The notes under the pieces were generated by a model. The model was not told the DNA's origin. It worked only from the letters and a program-made list of their open reading frames with translations, and ran no database searches. Shown here piece by piece: positions 18,097 through 28,193 of a DNA stretch of 48,496 bases. This stretch comes from Thiocapsa sp. (GTDB lineage: Bacteria; Pseudomonadota; Gammaproteobacteria; Chromatiales; Chromatiaceae), in assembly GCF_022340925.1 (NCBI RefSeq), contig NZ_JAJDNA010000054.1, positions 1 through 48,496 on the forward strand, written 5' to 3'. The number at the start of each line of letters is the position of its first letter. The first letter of the stretch is position 1. The translations under genes were made by a program, and so were the position numbers.

Positions 18097-19908
18097 GTGA
18101 TCGAGACGTTACGCAATATCGCCATCATCGCCCATGTCGATCATGGCAAAACCACGTTGGTGGACAAGCTGCTGCAGCAATCCGGAACGCTCGGGGAGCG
18201 CTTCGGGCCGGTCGAGCGGGTGATGGACTCCAACGCGCTGGAGCGGGAGCGTGGCATCACCATCCTCTCGAAGAACACCGCGCTGCGCTGGCGCGACTAT
18301 CGCATCAACATTGTCGACACGCCGGGCCATGCCGATTTCGGAGGCGAGGTCGAGCGGGTGCTCTCGATGGTGGACTCGGTGCTCTTGCTCGTCGATGCTC
18401 AGGAAGGGCCGATGCCCCAGACGCGATTCGTGACCAGCAAGGCGTTCGCGCATGGCCTGCGCCCGATCGTGGTGGTCAACAAGATCGACCGCCCGGGGGC
18501 GCGACCGGACTGGGTCATCGATCAGGTGTTCGATCTCTTCGACCGTCTCGGCGCGACCGATGCCCAGCTCGACTTCCCAATCGTCTATGCCTCCGCGCTT
18601 AACGGGTATGCGGGGCTCACCAGCGACGTGCGCGCCGGCGATATGACCCCGCTCCTCGAGGCGATCGTCGAGCATTGCCCAGCCCCCGAGGTCGATCCGG
18701 ACGCGCCCTTTCAGATGCAGGTCTCGACGCTCGACTACAGCTCGTTCGTGGGCGCGATCGCGGTCGGGCGGATCCGCCACGGCAGCGTGCGGCCCAACCA
18801 GCCGATCCTGGTCGTGAGACGCGACGGCACCGCGCACAAGGCCAAGGTCGGCCTGGTCTACGGCTATCTGGGACTGGAGCGCCACGAGGTGCCTGCGGCC
18901 TCGGCCGGCGACATCGTGGCCCTGACCGGGATCGAGGCCCCCAACGTCTCCGATACCCTCTGCCACCCCGACCATCCCGAGGCCCTGCCGCCGCTCACCG
19001 TCGACGAGCCGACCGTGACCATGACCTTCCAGGTCAACACCTCACCCTTCGCCGGGCGCGACGGCAAGTATCTGACCTCGCGCCAGCTCAAGGACCGCCT
19101 CGAGCGCGAGCTCATCCATAATGTTGCGCTGCGTGTCGAGGAGGGCAACGATCCGGAGAAGTTCCGGGTCTCAGGACGCGGCGAGCTGCATCTCTCGATC
19201 CTGCTAGAGAACATGCGCCGCGAGGGCTACGAGCTCGCCGTCTCGCGCCCGGAGGTCATCTTTCGCGAGCTTGACGGGCAAGTCTGTGAGCCTTACGAGC
19301 AGCTCACCGTCGATCTCGATGAGCGCTCCCAGGGGGCGATCATGCAGGCGCTCGGCGAGCGGCGCGGCGAGCTCAAGGATATGGTCCCGGACGGCAAAGG
19401 CCGGGTGCGGCTCGACTACGAGATCCCCTCTCGGGGGCTGATCGGCTTCCAGACCGAGTTCATGTCGCTGACCTCGGGCACCGGGCTCAAATACCATGTC
19501 TTCGACCGTTACCGCCCGGCCAATCCGGGCGGCATCGCCCCGCGGCGCAACGGCGCGCTCGTCTCCAACGCGACTGGCAAGGCACTCGGTTACGCCCTTT
19601 TCAACCTCCAGGAACGCGGGCGCATGATGGTGTCGCCCGGTGACGAGGTCTATGAGGGGCAGGTGGTCGGCATCCACTCGCGCGACAACGATCTCACCGT
19701 CAATCCGCTCAAGGCCAAGCAGCTGACCAACATCCGCGCCGCCGGGTCCGACGAGAATATCCTGCTGACGCCGCCCATCAGGTTGACCCTCGAGCAGGCG
19801 CTGGAATTCATCGAGGACGATGAGCTGGTCGAGATCACTCCCAAGGCGATCCGGGTGCGCAAGCGCTTCCTCAAGGAGCACGAGCGCAAGCGGGCCAACC
19901 GCGGGTAA
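18097..19908 (+). CDS. typA: Ribosome-associated GTPase TypA/BipA (GTG start)
   Basis: The product of 603 residues starts at GTG 18097 with GGAG eight bases upstream. The translation-factor G domain shows AHVDHGKTT (P-loop), RERGITI (switch I), [16 protein letters not shown] (switch II) and NKID. Domain II, the EF-G-like domain ([12 protein letters not shown]) and the TypA-specific C-terminal domain ending [20 protein letters not shown] follow. TypA binds the ribosome and helps 50S assembly and stress adaptation. It follows thiC by 46 bases. Confidence 0.97.
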   Translation: MIETLRNIAIIAHVDHGKTTLVDKLLQQSGTLGERFGPVERVMDSNALERERGITILSKNTALRWRDYRINIVDTPGHADFGGEVERVLSMVDSVLLLVDAQEGPMPQTRFVTSKAFAHGLRPIVVVNKIDRPGARPDWVIDQVFDLFDRLGATDAQLDFPIVYASALNGYAGLTSDVRAGDMTPLLEAIVEHCPAPEVDPDAPFQMQVSTLDYSSFVGAIAVGRIRHGSVRPNQPILVVRRDGTAHKAKVGLVYGYLGLERHEVPAASAGDIVALTGIEAPNVSDTLCHPDHPEALPPLTVDEPTVTMTFQVNTSPFAGRDGKYLTSRQLKDRLERELIHNVALRVEEGNDPEKFRVSGRGELHLSILLENMRREGYELAVSRPEVIFRELDGQVCEPYEQLTVDLDERSQGAIMQALGERRGELKDMVPDGKGRVRLDYEIPSRGLIGFQTEFMSLTSGTGLKYHVFDRYRPANPGGIAPRRNGALVSNATGKALGYALFNLQERGRMMVSPGDEVYEGQVVGIHSRDNDLTVNPLKAKQLTNIRAAGSDENILLTPPIRLTLEQALEFIEDDELVEITPKAIRVRKRFLKEHERKRANRG

Positions 19909-20107
19909 ACCGCCGCCGGCGTGACCGGCCGGGCTCGGGGCAGGCGGGGAAGCGAGCCAGCGCCCGGGCCGGCCGATCTGTGGCCGGGAATGGTCTCAGC
20001 GCCCGTCTTACGAGCGCTGATCGCCGGCGGCGCAAGTCGCGTTGTGGGCTAAAATGCTGGGGTCCCGACAGGAACCGACGCCGACATCCAACCAACACCA
20101 GACTCGC

Positions 20108-21058
20108 ATGCCCGATCTCTATCGCCCTCCCGAGCCTTTCGCCACGCATGAGCTGGCCGTGGACCACGATCACCGGCTCTATGTCGAAGAATGCGGACGG
20201 CGGGACGGCATCCCCGCGCTCTTCCTGCACGGCGGCCCCGGCGCAGGTTGCGAGCCGGCGCATCGCGGTTTCTTTGACCCCGGGCGCTATCGCGCGGTCC
20301 TGTTCGATCAGCGCGGCTGCGGGCGCTCGCTCCCCCATGCCTCACTGGTCGCCAATACCACTTGGGATCTCGTCGCGGACATCGAGCGGATCCGCGAGCG
20401 ACTTGGGATCGAGCGCTGGCTGGTCTTTGGCGGCTCCTGGGGCTCGACGCTCGCCCTCGCCTATGCGGAGACCCACCCCGAGTGCGTCACGGCGCTGGTG
20501 GTCCGGGGGATCTTTCTGTGCCGTGAGCGGGAGATCCGCTGGTTTTATCAGGAGGGCGCGAGCTGGCTCTACCCGGACTACTGGGCATCCTTCCTCGCCC
20601 CGATCCCCGAGAAGGAGCATTCCGATCTGCTTTCGGCCTATCACCGGCGGCTGACCGGCGAGGACGAGGCGGCGCGTCTCGAGGCGGCCCAGGCCTGGTC
20701 GGTCTGGGAGGGGCGCACGGCGACCCTCAAAGCGAATCCCGAGGTCGAGGCGCATTTCGCCGACCCGCATGTGGCGCTGAGCCTGGCGCGGATCGAGTGC
20801 CACTACTTCATGCACAGGTCCTTTCTCCGACCGGATCAGCTGCTCGCGGATGCGCATCGCATCAGGGGGGTCCCCGGTATCATCGTCCAGGGTCGCTACG
20901 ACACGATCTGCCCGATGCGGTCCGCCTGGGACCTGCATCAGGCCTGGCCCAGCGCGGAATTTCAGGTGATCCCGGACGCGGGTCACTCGGCGTTCGAGCC
21001 CGGCATTCGCGCCGCCCTGGTGGCGGCCACCGACCGCTTCGCACGGGAGCTCGGTTGA
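20108..21058 (+). CDS. pip: Proline iminopeptidase
   Basis: This 316-residue alpha/beta hydrolase removes N-terminal proline from peptides in the cytosol. Family landmarks are the oxyanion motif HGGPGAGC (41-48), DQRGCGRS (67-74), the nucleophile elbow GGSWGS (Ser110) and the late acid/His pair in GRYDTICP and DAGHSAFE. Length and sequence fit the S33 proline iminopeptidase family closely. A longer N-terminus up to 20042 is possible, but the family starts at 20108. The stop overlaps the next start (TTGA), so the gene is coupled to dtd. Confidence 0.93.
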   Translation: MPDLYRPPEPFATHELAVDHDHRLYVEECGRRDGIPALFLHGGPGAGCEPAHRGFFDPGRYRAVLFDQRGCGRSLPHASLVANTTWDLVADIERIRERLGIERWLVFGGSWGSTLALAYAETHPECVTALVVRGIFLCREREIRWFYQEGASWLYPDYWASFLAPIPEKEHSDLLSAYHRRLTGEDEAARLEAAQAWSVWEGRTATLKANPEVEAHFADPHVALSLARIECHYFMHRSFLRPDQLLADAHRIRGVPGIIVQGRYDTICPMRSAWDLHQAWPSAEFQVIPDAGHSAFEPGIRAALVAATDRFARELG

Positions 21059-21492
21059 TCGCTCTGCTGCAGCGCGTGACACGGGCCCGGGTGGAGGTGG
21101 GGGGCGAGACCGTCGGGGCCATCGAGCGCGGACTGCTGGTCCTGGTCGGCGTGCAGCGCGGCGACACCCCGGCCCGCGCGGAGCGCCTCGCAGAGCGCGT
21201 GCTCGACTATCGGGTGTTCCCGGACCCGGCCGGACGCATGAACCTCAGCCTGCGGGATATCGACGGCGGGCTGCTCCTGGTGCCTCAGTTCACGCTGGCC
21301 GCCGACACCCGGAAGGGCACGCGCGCCAGCTTCACGCCCGCCGCGCCACCCGATGAAGGTCAGCGCCGGTTCGGCGAGGTCGTCGCCCGGGCCACGGCCT
21401 CCCATTCGCGTGTGGCCACCGGCCGGTTCGGCGCGGACATGCAGGTCAGTCTGATCAATGACGGACCCGTCACCTTCTGGCTGGAGAGCTAG
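21055..21492 (+). CDS. dtd: D-aminoacyl-tRNA deacylase (TTG start, overlaps pip)
   Basis: The 145-residue enzyme hydrolyses D-amino acids wrongly attached to tRNA. The normal DTD start, [14 protein letters not shown], follows a TTG codon at 21055 that shares TTGA with the pip stop. No ATG fits. The two active-site motifs are [12 protein letters not shown] (SQFTL-type) and the terminal [11 protein letters not shown] (NxGPVT-type), which form the cross-subunit site. Size is typical. Its TAG stop abuts a third copy of the GAGCCTGTCGGACT end motif. Confidence 0.93.
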   Translation: MIALLQRVTRARVEVGGETVGAIERGLLVLVGVQRGDTPARAERLAERVLDYRVFPDPAGRMNLSLRDIDGGLLLVPQFTLAADTRKGTRASFTPAAPPDEGQRRFGEVVARATASHSRVATGRFGADMQVSLINDGPVTFWLES

Positions 21493-21844
21493 GAGCCTGT
21501 CGGACTTTGCGCATCCAGGCCATCAGTGCAGACCCGCCGCGCGAAGTGAGGAGGGTGTCGATGTCCATGGCGCCGCCAGTCGTCGTCATGGCGTGCTGAC
21601 TGGCCGGGAGCCCTGCCTTCCACTGGCCAGCGCTGGCGGAGCAGAGCGCGGACTGGCGGCGTTGGAGCACGGTCCGGGCGAGGTGCGTGATTTTGAGCGA
21701 CTGGATGGAGCGGCACATCCGTGTGCCGCGCGAGGTCATGCATGCTTCGGAGCCTTCGGAGATGCGGCCGAACGATGGTCCTAACGCCGATTCCGTCAGC
21801 TATGTTTTAATGCACAGTCTGATGGAGACGACCCGCGATCCGCT
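21493..21844. mobile_element. Probable decayed mobile-element segment (copy C end motif)
   Basis: The region begins directly after the dtd stop with GAGCCTGTCGGACTT, the terminal motif of repeats A and B. The rest does not match their interiors. A minus-strand frame (about 21739 to 21490) ends in MRKVRQAP and runs into the terminal motif, as some transposase genes do, but I cannot assign it to a family. No second terminal repeat is seen before hisB. It could be one end of an insertion sequence whose other end is lost. Confidence 0.4.
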
Positions 21845-22450
21845 ATGACTTCCGAGACCCCCCATCGAACGGCCCGGGTCGAACGCAACACCCTGGAGAC
21901 CCAGATCCGCGTGTCCCTGGACCTGGACGGTTGCGGTCGATCCGATCTCCAGACTGGGTTGCCCTTTCTCGATCACATGCTGGATCAGGTCGCTCGGCAC
22001 GGCCTCATCGACCTCGAGATCCAGGCCCAGGGCGATCTGCATGTCGACGCTCACCACACCGTCGAGGACGTAGGCATCACGCTCGGCCAGGCACTTTCGA
22101 CCGCGCTTGGCGGCAAACAGGGAATTCGCCGTTACGGTCATGCCTATGTCCCCCTGGACGAGGCCTTGTCGCGCGTCGTGATCGATCTGTCGGGACGACC
22201 CGGGCTGGATTTTCATGTCCGGTTTTCCCGCGCCATGATCGGCGGATTCGATGTCGACCTCTTCGGTGAGCTCTTCCAGGGGTTGGTGAACCACGCGGCC
22301 ATGACGCTGCACATCGACAATCTGCGGGGCTCGAACGCACACCATCAGGCGGAGACCATCTTCAAGGCGTTCGGGCGTGCATTGCGGATGGCCGTGGAGC
22401 CGGATCCGCGAATGGCCGGGATCACACCATCCACCAAGGGTGCGCTGTGA
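21845..22450 (+). CDS. hisB: Imidazoleglycerol-phosphate dehydratase
   Basis: This 201-residue enzyme catalyses the sixth step of histidine synthesis, dehydrating imidazole glycerol phosphate. It shows the metal-binding family motifs [23 protein letters not shown] (His/Glu cluster), SGRPGLDF and the terminal [17 protein letters not shown]. The length is that of the stand-alone dehydratase, without a phosphatase domain. It heads a run hisB-hisA-hisI-hisE-tatABC. In related bacteria hisH lies between hisB and hisA, but here only 72 bases separate them. Confidence 0.96.
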   Translation: MTSETPHRTARVERNTLETQIRVSLDLDGCGRSDLQTGLPFLDHMLDQVARHGLIDLEIQAQGDLHVDAHHTVEDVGITLGQALSTALGGKQGIRRYGHAYVPLDEALSRVVIDLSGRPGLDFHVRFSRAMIGGFDVDLFGELFQGLVNHAAMTLHIDNLRGSNAHHQAETIFKAFGRALRMAVEPDPRMAGITPSTKGAL

Positions 22451-22522
22451 GTCTCGACCCCGGTGGTCCTCGTTGTCTGCAGGGCGCCACTCCACCTTCA
22501 CGACAGCGAGGGAATACGATCC

Positions 22523-23263
22523 ATGCTGCTGATTCCCGCGATCGACCTCAAGGATGGCCGCTGTGTGCGCCTGCGCCAAGGCAGGATGGACGAGGTGACA
22601 GTCTTCTCCGATGATCCGGTGGACACCGCCGCCCGCTGGGTCGGCGAAGGCGCGCGCCGCCTGCATCTGGTCGACCTGAATGGCGCCTTTGCCGGTGAGC
22701 CGGTCAACGGCGAGGCCATTCGCGGCATCGCGGCGGCCTTTCCCGAGCTGCCGATCCAGGTCGGAGGCGGCATTCGAGACGAGGCCACCATCGAGGCGTA
22801 CCTGAGTGCCGGCGTCACCTACTGCATCATCGGCACCCAAGCGGTTAAGGAGCCTGTGTTCGTGGCCCGTGCCTGCCGGTCGTTTCCAGGGCAGATCATG
22901 GTCGGGCTGGATGCAAGGGACGGCCAGGTTGCGATCGAGGGCTGGGCCAAGATCACCGGGCACCGGGCCGATGAGCTCGCAAAGCGCTTCGAGGACGTCG
23001 GCGTCACGGCCGTCGTCTATACGGATATCGGCCGCGACGGCATGATGAGTGGGCCGAATGTGGAGGCGACCCGGGCGCTGGCCGGGGCCATTCGAATCCC
23101 GGTGATCGCCTCAGGCGGCATCACCGAGATCGATGACGTCCGCGCGCTCGCCGAGGTCTCGAGCTGTGGCATCGTCGGGGCCATCACCGGTCGCGCCATC
23201 TATGAGGGGACGCTCGACTTCGCCGAGGGCCAACGCCTCGCGGACAGCCTGAATCCCCGCTGA
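22523..23263 (+). CDS. hisA: ProFAR isomerase HisA
   Basis: This 246-residue TIM-barrel enzyme isomerises the formimino intermediate of histidine synthesis. It begins [20 protein letters not shown] with the first catalytic Asp, and has HLVDLNGAF, the phosphate-binding GGGIRD, the second catalytic Asp in [12 protein letters not shown], and the second phosphate loop [12 protein letters not shown] 22523 matches the family start and has GAGGGA upstream. The next gene is hisI, 34 bases on; the expected hisF is absent. Confidence 0.96.
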   Translation: MLLIPAIDLKDGRCVRLRQGRMDEVTVFSDDPVDTAARWVGEGARRLHLVDLNGAFAGEPVNGEAIRGIAAAFPELPIQVGGGIRDEATIEAYLSAGVTYCIIGTQAVKEPVFVARACRSFPGQIMVGLDARDGQVAIEGWAKITGHRADELAKRFEDVGVTAVVYTDIGRDGMMSGPNVEATRALAGAIRIPVIASGGITEIDDVRALAEVSSCGIVGAITGRAIYEGTLDFAEGQRLADSLNPR

Positions 23264-23297
23264 GGCGGCGCCGGGGACAGCGGCAAGGATACTCAAC

Positions 23298-23693
23298 ATG
23301 GCTCAAGACTGGCTCGACGCCATCAAGTGGGACAGTCACGGCCTGGTGCCCGCGATCGCTCAGGAGCGCGGCACCGGGACGGTCCTCATGATGGCCTGGA
23401 TGAACGCGGAGGCGCTGAAGCTGACCCGCGAGACCGGTCATGCCGTCTACTGGTCGCGCTCGCGCGGACGGCTCTGGCACAAGGGTGAGGAATCGGGCCA
23501 CCAGCAGGTCGTGCATACCATCCGCCTCGACTGCGACGGGGATGCGATCCTGCTTGAGGTCGAGCAGCGGGGCGGAATCGCCTGTCACACCGGGCGGCAC
23601 AATTGCTTCTTTCGCGAGCTCGATGGAGACGGCCGATGGGTCGAGGTCGCGCCGGTGCTGAAGGACCCGCGGACGATCTACGGTGCTGCCTGA
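23298..23693 (+). CDS. hisI: Phosphoribosyl-AMP cyclohydrolase
   Basis: This 131-residue enzyme opens the purine ring of phosphoribosyl-AMP, the third histidine step. It has the zinc/magnesium residues in [15 protein letters not shown] and [10 protein letters not shown], and the [16 protein letters not shown] loop. It is a stand-alone HisI domain, with HisE encoded separately downstream as is usual in this lineage. AAGGAT is the ribosome site. Confidence 0.96.
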   Translation: MAQDWLDAIKWDSHGLVPAIAQERGTGTVLMMAWMNAEALKLTRETGHAVYWSRSRGRLWHKGEESGHQQVVHTIRLDCDGDAILLEVEQRGGIACHTGRHNCFFRELDGDGRWVEVAPVLKDPRTIYGAA

Positions 23694-23834
23694 TGCCCGC
23701 GCTCCCGTGCCCCCCATCTTTCCCGAACCGTGCAGTCAGGCTGGGTGATGCCGAGACGTTCTGCGCCGCACGCGGCTCGCATTCGACTCGCATCCCATTC
23801 GATACCGCGCCAACCGCGGCACACGAGGATCGAG

Positions 23835-24152
23835 ATGAACGATCTGCTTGAGCGCCTGGCAGACGTCCTCGAAGCACGGAAGGTGGCCGACCCTGGCGAC
23901 TCCTATGTTGCCGGCCTCTACGCCAAGGGCCTCGATGCGATCCTGAAGAAGATCGGGGAAGAGGCGACCGAGACGGTTATGGCTGCCAAGGACGGGGTGC
24001 CCGAGCGGATCGTGCATGAGGTCGCGGATCTGTGGTTCCATACGCTGGTTCTGCTCGCCCAACAGGGGCTGGGACCCGCGGAGGTGCTCGCTGAGTTGGA
24101 CCGGCGTTTCGGCCTCTCGGGTCTGAAAGAGAAAAGCCAGCGAGGCCGTTGA
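23835..24152 (+). CDS. hisE: Phosphoribosyl-ATP diphosphatase
   Basis: The 105-residue protein hydrolyses phosphoribosyl-ATP to phosphoribosyl-AMP, the second histidine step. It is a MazG-like all-alpha enzyme with the signature [17 protein letters not shown] and [14 protein letters not shown], which carry the metal-binding acidic residues. The ATG at 23835 has GAGGATCGAG upstream. It is followed by tatABC, the common his-tat linkage of proteobacteria. Confidence 0.95.
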   Translation: MNDLLERLADVLEARKVADPGDSYVAGLYAKGLDAILKKIGEEATETVMAAKDGVPERIVHEVADLWFHTLVLLAQQGLGPAEVLAELDRRFGLSGLKEKSQRGR

Positions 24153-24337
24153 TGGCTCGGGCGTCCTGATCGGGGGCTAACCGCATCTCCGGGATTGCGG
24201 TATGATCGGCGCTCTCGGGGCGTCCTCGCGGCAAGGGCGCCGAAGACACCGCAGAACCTCGCCGATGGGTCAGCCGCCCGTCGGCCTTCCCCACTGAATC
24301 GAGTCGACCGCGGGAATCTGGCGGTCCGGAGGAATAC

Positions 24338-24604
24338 ATGGGCGCTGGTGGTATCAGTATCTGGCAGCTTCTCATCATCCTGGTGATTGTGCTGCTGCTC
24401 TTCGGAACCAAACGACTCAAGGGTATCGGGTCCGATCTGGGCAATGCAATCAAGGGCTTCCGGTCCGCGATGTCCGAGGGCGAAAAGGCGGAGCAGGAGT
24501 CGGAGACCAAGCTGGTGGAGCAGTCGGCGGAGAAACGGGTCGCCGAGGGCGATGTCGGGGCCGGGCAGCGCGAGCAAGCGAAGTCGTCCAAGAAGTCCTC
24601 ATGA
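24338..24604 (+). CDS. tatA: Twin-arginine translocase subunit TatA
   Basis: The product of 88 residues has one membrane helix (residues 8-23, [18 protein letters not shown]), the TatA hinge [14 protein letters not shown], an amphipathic helix and a charged tail. TatA oligomerises to form the translocation route for folded twin-arginine proteins. GGAGGAAT lies just before the ATG. The gap to hisE is 185 bases and contains a TATGAT box near 24201, so tatABC may also have its own promoter. Confidence 0.95.
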   Translation: MGAGGISIWQLLIILVIVLLLFGTKRLKGIGSDLGNAIKGFRSAMSEGEKAEQESETKLVEQSAEKRVAEGDVGAGQREQAKSSKKSS

Positions 24605-24642
24605 CCCGATCGTCCTGAGCGAGGTCGTCCTGCGAGGCGCAT

Positions 24643-25017
24643 ATGTTCGACTGGGGTTTCTGGGAGCTCGTCTTGATCGGGGTGGTGGCACTGGTTGTGA
24701 TTGGACCCGAGCGGCTTCCGAAGGTGGCGCGGATCGCCGGCATCTGGATTGGACGTGCACGTCGCACCTTGGCCTCGGTCCAGGATGAGATCAACCGCGA
24801 GCTCAAGGCCGACGAGCTGAAGGAGGTGCTCGAGAAGCAGGCGCGCAGCCGCCCGCTCGAGACCATCCTGGAGGATCCGCTCAACGGCGTCGATGCAGCG
24901 AAGCCGGGCCGGGGATCGTCGTCCTCCAGGCCTGCGACGCCCGATGCAAGTCGAGCCGAGGATGCTGTTTCCGCCAGCGACGATCCGCCGCAAGGACAGG
25001 ACAGATTCGCGGGCTGA
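24643..25017 (+). CDS. tatB: Twin-arginine translocase subunit TatB
   Basis: The product of 124 residues has the TatB N-terminus MFDWGFWELVLIGVVALVVI with the conserved membrane Glu8, then GPERLPKVARIAGIWIG and a long amphipathic helix. A Ser/Asp-rich tail follows. TatB binds TatC and forms the signal-peptide receptor. GAGG precedes the ATG. It sits 38 bases after tatA. Confidence 0.95.
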   Translation: MFDWGFWELVLIGVVALVVIGPERLPKVARIAGIWIGRARRTLASVQDEINRELKADELKEVLEKQARSRPLETILEDPLNGVDAAKPGRGSSSSRPATPDASRAEDAVSASDDPPQGQDRFAG

Positions 25018-25201
25018 GTGGCTGCGCAGAAGTTGAACGGCCGGCGCCGTCTGCGCAGGACCCAGCCCGGGTGCCGGCGCAGCCCTGCCCGAGGAACACT
25101 GGACGCGCGTCGGACCTGGCCGGCCGCTAGCTCCGCGGGCGGGCCGGCCGGTGCAGGCCACCCATCGAGCCCTCAGCCACCCTGCGACGAGAACACGACC
25201 C

Positions 25202-26392
25202 ATGCCCGCCGCGATGCAGCCCGATGATCCGGGTGCCGAACAGCCTTTCGTCTCGCATCTGATCGAGCTGCGCGATCGTCTGATCCGCATGCTGATCGCG
25301 GTCTTCGTGGTGTTTCTGGCGCTCTTCCCGTTCGCCAACGAGATCTATGTCTATGTCGCGGCGCCGCTGATGGCGCAGTTGCCGGAAGGCAACACCATGA
25401 TCGCGACCCAGGTGGCCTCGCCCTTCCTGACCCCCTTCAAGCTGGCCCTGATCGCCGCGGTCTTCCTGTCCATGCCTTATCTGCTCTACCAGCTCTGGGC
25501 CTTCGTCGCCCCCGGCCTGTACCAGCATGAGAAGCGCCTGGCCACGCCGCTCCTGATCTCGAGCATCCTGCTGTTCTATGTCGGGATGGCGTTCGCCTAC
25601 TTCGTTGTCTTCCCTCTGGTTTTCGCCTTCTTGACGGCCTCCACGCCGGACGGGGTGGCGATGATGACCGATATCTCGGCCTACCTCGACTTTGTCCTGG
25701 CCCTTTTCTTCGCCTTTGGGATCGCCTTCGAGATCCCGATTGCAACGATCCTGCTGGTCGCTGCCGGCATCACGACCCCCGCCGATCTCGCCCGGAAGCG
25801 GCCGTACGTGATCGTCGGCGTGTTCGTCATAGGCATGTTGCTGACGCCGCCTGATGTCATCTCCCAGACCCTGTTGGCCGTGCCCATGTGGCTGCTGTTC
25901 GAGTTGGGCATCGTCTTCTCCAAGGTCCTCGTTCGCGGCCGCGCGGATGACGAGGACTCGGCCTCCGACGGAAACGCACCGGGCGCAGCACCGACGGCAG
26001 GCGGGCAGAGCCCGACGGCGCCCGACGGCGGCTCGGCGCCGAGTCGAGCGTCGAGCCGATCCGCGCGGACGTCCGGCAGCGTCGTTGACGTGGGGCGCGA
26101 GCTCGATCCACATTTCGATGACGGGGACCGCTGGCACCCCCTCACCGAGGCCGAGATGGAGGAGGAGCTCGACCTCATCGATGCCGACGAGACCATGGAC
26201 GAGGCGGCGCCGGCAGCGCCGAGCACGGCGGCCATCAACTCTGTCGAGGAAAAGATTCGACGCGCCAATCGACTGCGCGAGCTCGGCAGCAGCGTCGCCG
26301 CGCGCATCGTGTTGTACGAGGTCCTCGAAGAGGGTGACGAAGACCAGCGCAGGGTGGCCCGAAACATCCTGCGCCAGCTCGATGAGGCTTGA
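25202..26392 (+). CDS. tatC: Twin-arginine translocase subunit TatC with a long C-terminal extension
   Basis: Residues about 12-250 form a normal six-helix Tat[13 protein letters not shown] at the start, then [29 protein letters not shown] and the terminal [25 protein letters not shown]. Ordinary TatC ends near residue 255; this one has 396 residues. The added ~145 residues are cytosolic, Ser/Ala/Asp-rich and acidic. They end in a helical segment (residues about 345-396: [20 protein letters not shown], then [17 protein letters not shown]) that resembles the TPR-like C-terminal domain of FimV. TatC is the docking receptor for twin-arginine signals. The start could be ATG 25202 or 25214; the ribosome site is weak. 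Confidence 0.93.
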   Translation: MPAAMQPDDPGAEQPFVSHLIELRDRLIRMLIAVFVVFLALFPFANEIYVYVAAPLMAQLPEGNTMIATQVASPFLTPFKLALIAAVFLSMPYLLYQLWAFVAPGLYQHEKRLATPLLISSILLFYVGMAFAYFVVFPLVFAFLTASTPDGVAMMTDISAYLDFVLALFFAFGIAFEIPIATILLVAAGITTPADLARKRPYVIVGVFVIGMLLTPPDVISQTLLAVPMWLLFELGIVFSKVLVRGRADDEDSASDGNAPGAAPTAGGQSPTAPDGGSAPSRASSRSARTSGSVVDVGRELDPHFDDGDRWHPLTEAEMEEELDLIDADETMDEAAPAAPSTAAINSVEEKIRRANRLRELGSSVAARIVLYEVLEEGDEDQRRVARNILRQLDEA

Positions 26393-26681
26393 GGTGATCC
26401 CGGGGGAGGCGGCCATCGCCGATTCGGCGTCGCCTTGTCGCCCTCCGCCATTCTCCGGCGGTTCGCCTTTTCTCACCCGTATGAGCAGATCCGTGCCAAG
26501 ACAAGAAAGACCCTGCCGTACACCGCCTTGGCAGTCATCCAAGACCGGTTCCGGCAGGCGACCTCGGTTGCGCTCCCGGGAGGTCAGGGCAAGAGCCCAG
26601 CAATGATGAAATGATTGCTTGGCTCAATGGGAAGCGTAATATAGTATTAATTTATGCTGCCACTCGAGCGCTGGGCATACG
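26393..26681 (+). promoter_or_regulatory. Promoter region of the LysR-type gene
   Basis: No gene is seen in this gap. An AT-rich patch before the regulator has TTGCTT (26615-26620) and TAATAT (26637-26642), 16 bases apart, and a second AT run to 26655. It is a plausible promoter and possible autoregulatory site. Confidence 0.45.
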
Positions 26682-27662
26682 ATGGGCTCAGGCCCCCACA
26701 TTCACTACAAGCAGAACCGACTCAAACAGCTTCGGGCCTTCTGTCATGCCGCCCGGACCGGCAGCGTCAGCGCTGCGGCCGAGAAGATCTTCCTGAGTCA
26801 GCCGACCGTCTCACTCCAGATCCAGGCCCTGGAACGTGAGTTCAGCACCGTCCTGTTCGAGCGCCGCGGCCCCAAGATCAAGCTGACCCCAGAGGGTGAT
26901 CTGCTATTCCAGATGGCGGAGCCATTGGTCGAAGGCATGGACAAGCTCCATGAGACATTTGCCACCCAATGCGGCCGGGTCGATCGGGGTGTGCTGAACA
27001 TTGCCGCCGGGGAGTCGACTATCCTCTATATCTTGCCGCAACCCGTGCGAGCCTTCGTCGACCAGTATCCGGGCATCGAGCTCAAGATGCACAATGTGAC
27101 CGGCCGCGACGGCTTGGCCATGCTTCGGGCCGACGAGGTCGATCTTGCAGTGGGGTCGATGCTGGAGATACCGGATGACATCACCTACCGGCCTTTTGTC
27201 ACCTATCAGCCGACACTCATCACGCCGAAGGACCACCCGCTCGCGGAGAAGGCGTCCGTCACACTCGACGAGATCGCCCCGTACGGACTGATCCTGCCGC
27301 CGCGACACCTGAGTACCTGGCGCCTCGTCGATCTGGTGTTCAAGCAGCATAACCTGGGATATCGGGTGACCCTGGAGGCTGGCGGCTGGGAGGTGATCAA
27401 GAAGTATGTCGAGCTGGGCCTCGGCATCTCGATCGTCACCGATGTCTGCCTCACCGGCAAGGAGAATCTGGGCCGAATCCGCCTCGATCAGTATTTTCCG
27501 AAACGCAGTTATGGCATCGTACAGCGCCGCGGCAAGTTTTTGTCGCCGCAGACCAAGTGTTTCATGAAGACCCTGGATCGCCTCTTTGCCGACCGGCTGG
27601 TAGAGCCGCAGGTCCAGACGGCTGGCGATTCGGCCGAATGGGAAGACGCCTGCCTGGGGTGA
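26682..27662 (+). CDS. LysR-family transcriptional regulator (CysB-like)
   Basis: The 326-residue protein has an N-terminal winged HTH (residues about 12-70: LKQLRAFCHAARTGSVSAAA, then EKIFLSQPTVSLQIQALERE). A periplasmic-binding-protein-like effector domain follows, with RGVLNIAAGESTILYILPQP, HNVTGRDGLAMLRADEVDLAVGS and VELGLGISIVTDVCL. It is most like the CysB-type regulators of sulfur oxidisers. Ligand and targets are not evident; the divergent or adjacent genes (tatC, XRE) give no clue. Confidence 0.9.
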   Translation: MGSGPHIHYKQNRLKQLRAFCHAARTGSVSAAAEKIFLSQPTVSLQIQALEREFSTVLFERRGPKIKLTPEGDLLFQMAEPLVEGMDKLHETFATQCGRVDRGVLNIAAGESTILYILPQPVRAFVDQYPGIELKMHNVTGRDGLAMLRADEVDLAVGSMLEIPDDITYRPFVTYQPTLITPKDHPLAEKASVTLDEIAPYGLILPPRHLSTWRLVDLVFKQHNLGYRVTLEAGGWEVIKKYVELGLGISIVTDVCLTGKENLGRIRLDQYFPKRSYGIVQRRGKFLSPQTKCFMKTLDRLFADRLVEPQVQTAGDSAEWEDACLG

Positions 27663-27794
27663 GCTGAGACCCGGTTCTGGAGCGTGACGTCGCTGCCCGA
27701 TCCCTGAAGAATCAACATGCGAGGCGAGGCGACCCGGGTCTTGTCCTGGAGCACATCCGGACGCAATTAAAACCAACCGTGTACTAATGACAAC

Positions 27795-28154
27795 ATGGGC
27801 TCGCGGACCCGCACCACTATGGATCTCACAAAACGCATCGGGCAACGCCTGCGCGCCGCGCGGCAGGACCAAAAGCTGAGCTTGTCGGAGCTCTCCAGTC
27901 GAACCGAGTCGCTCTCCAAGTCACGCATCAGCAACTATGAGCAGGGGATTCGCCGCATGGGACTGGAGGAGGCACAAGAGCTTGCGGTCGCACTTGGAAC
28001 CGTGACCCCAACCTACCTCCTGTGTCTCGAGGACACGGATCCGCTGTCGCTGCGCGAACGCCAGCTGGTGGAGTATTTCCGGCGGGCGGATGAGCGCGGC
28101 AAGGAAACCATCGTCAAGATTGCATCGGATCAGTCGGGGTTTACCGCGGGATAG
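27795..28154 (+). CDS. Small XRE-family transcriptional regulator
   Basis: The 119-residue protein has a Cro/CI helix-turn-helix (residues about 13-68: IGQRLRAARQDQKLSLSELS, SKSRISNYEQGIRRMGLEEA, ELAVALG). A C-terminal helix follows (ERQLVEYFRRADERGKETIVKIA) of the kind seen in phage-like and housekeeping XRE repressors. A start at Met9 (27819) is also possible. It converges with the Cache-domain gene and shares a strong bidirectional hairpin with it. Confidence 0.88.
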   Translation: MGSRTRTTMDLTKRIGQRLRAARQDQKLSLSELSSRTESLSKSRISNYEQGIRRMGLEEAQELAVALGTVTPTYLLCLEDTDPLSLRERQLVEYFRRADERGKETIVKIASDQSGFTAG

Positions 28155-28155
28155 C

Positions 28156-28184
28156 GGTCGCATGCCGCTTGGCGGCATGCGACC
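28156..28184. terminator. Perfect 13-bp bidirectional terminator hairpin
   Basis: GGTCGCATGCCGC (28156-28168) and GCGGCATGCGACC (28172-28184) form a perfect 13-bp stem with a three-base TTG loop, between the XRE gene stop and the convergent Cache-domain gene stop. It can serve both strands; a short CGTTT follows on the plus strand. Confidence 0.75.
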
Positions 28185-28193
28185 CGTTTGAGC

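Noticed and set aside
22451..22522. Possible hisH start (GTGAGT) after hisB
   Set aside because: The few codons do not resemble the HisH N-terminus and hisA begins 72 bases on, so there is no room for a gene.
24195..24337. Separate tatABC promoter around TATGAT 24201
   Set aside because: A fair -10 box, but no acceptable -35 at the right distance, so it is mentioned only under tatA.
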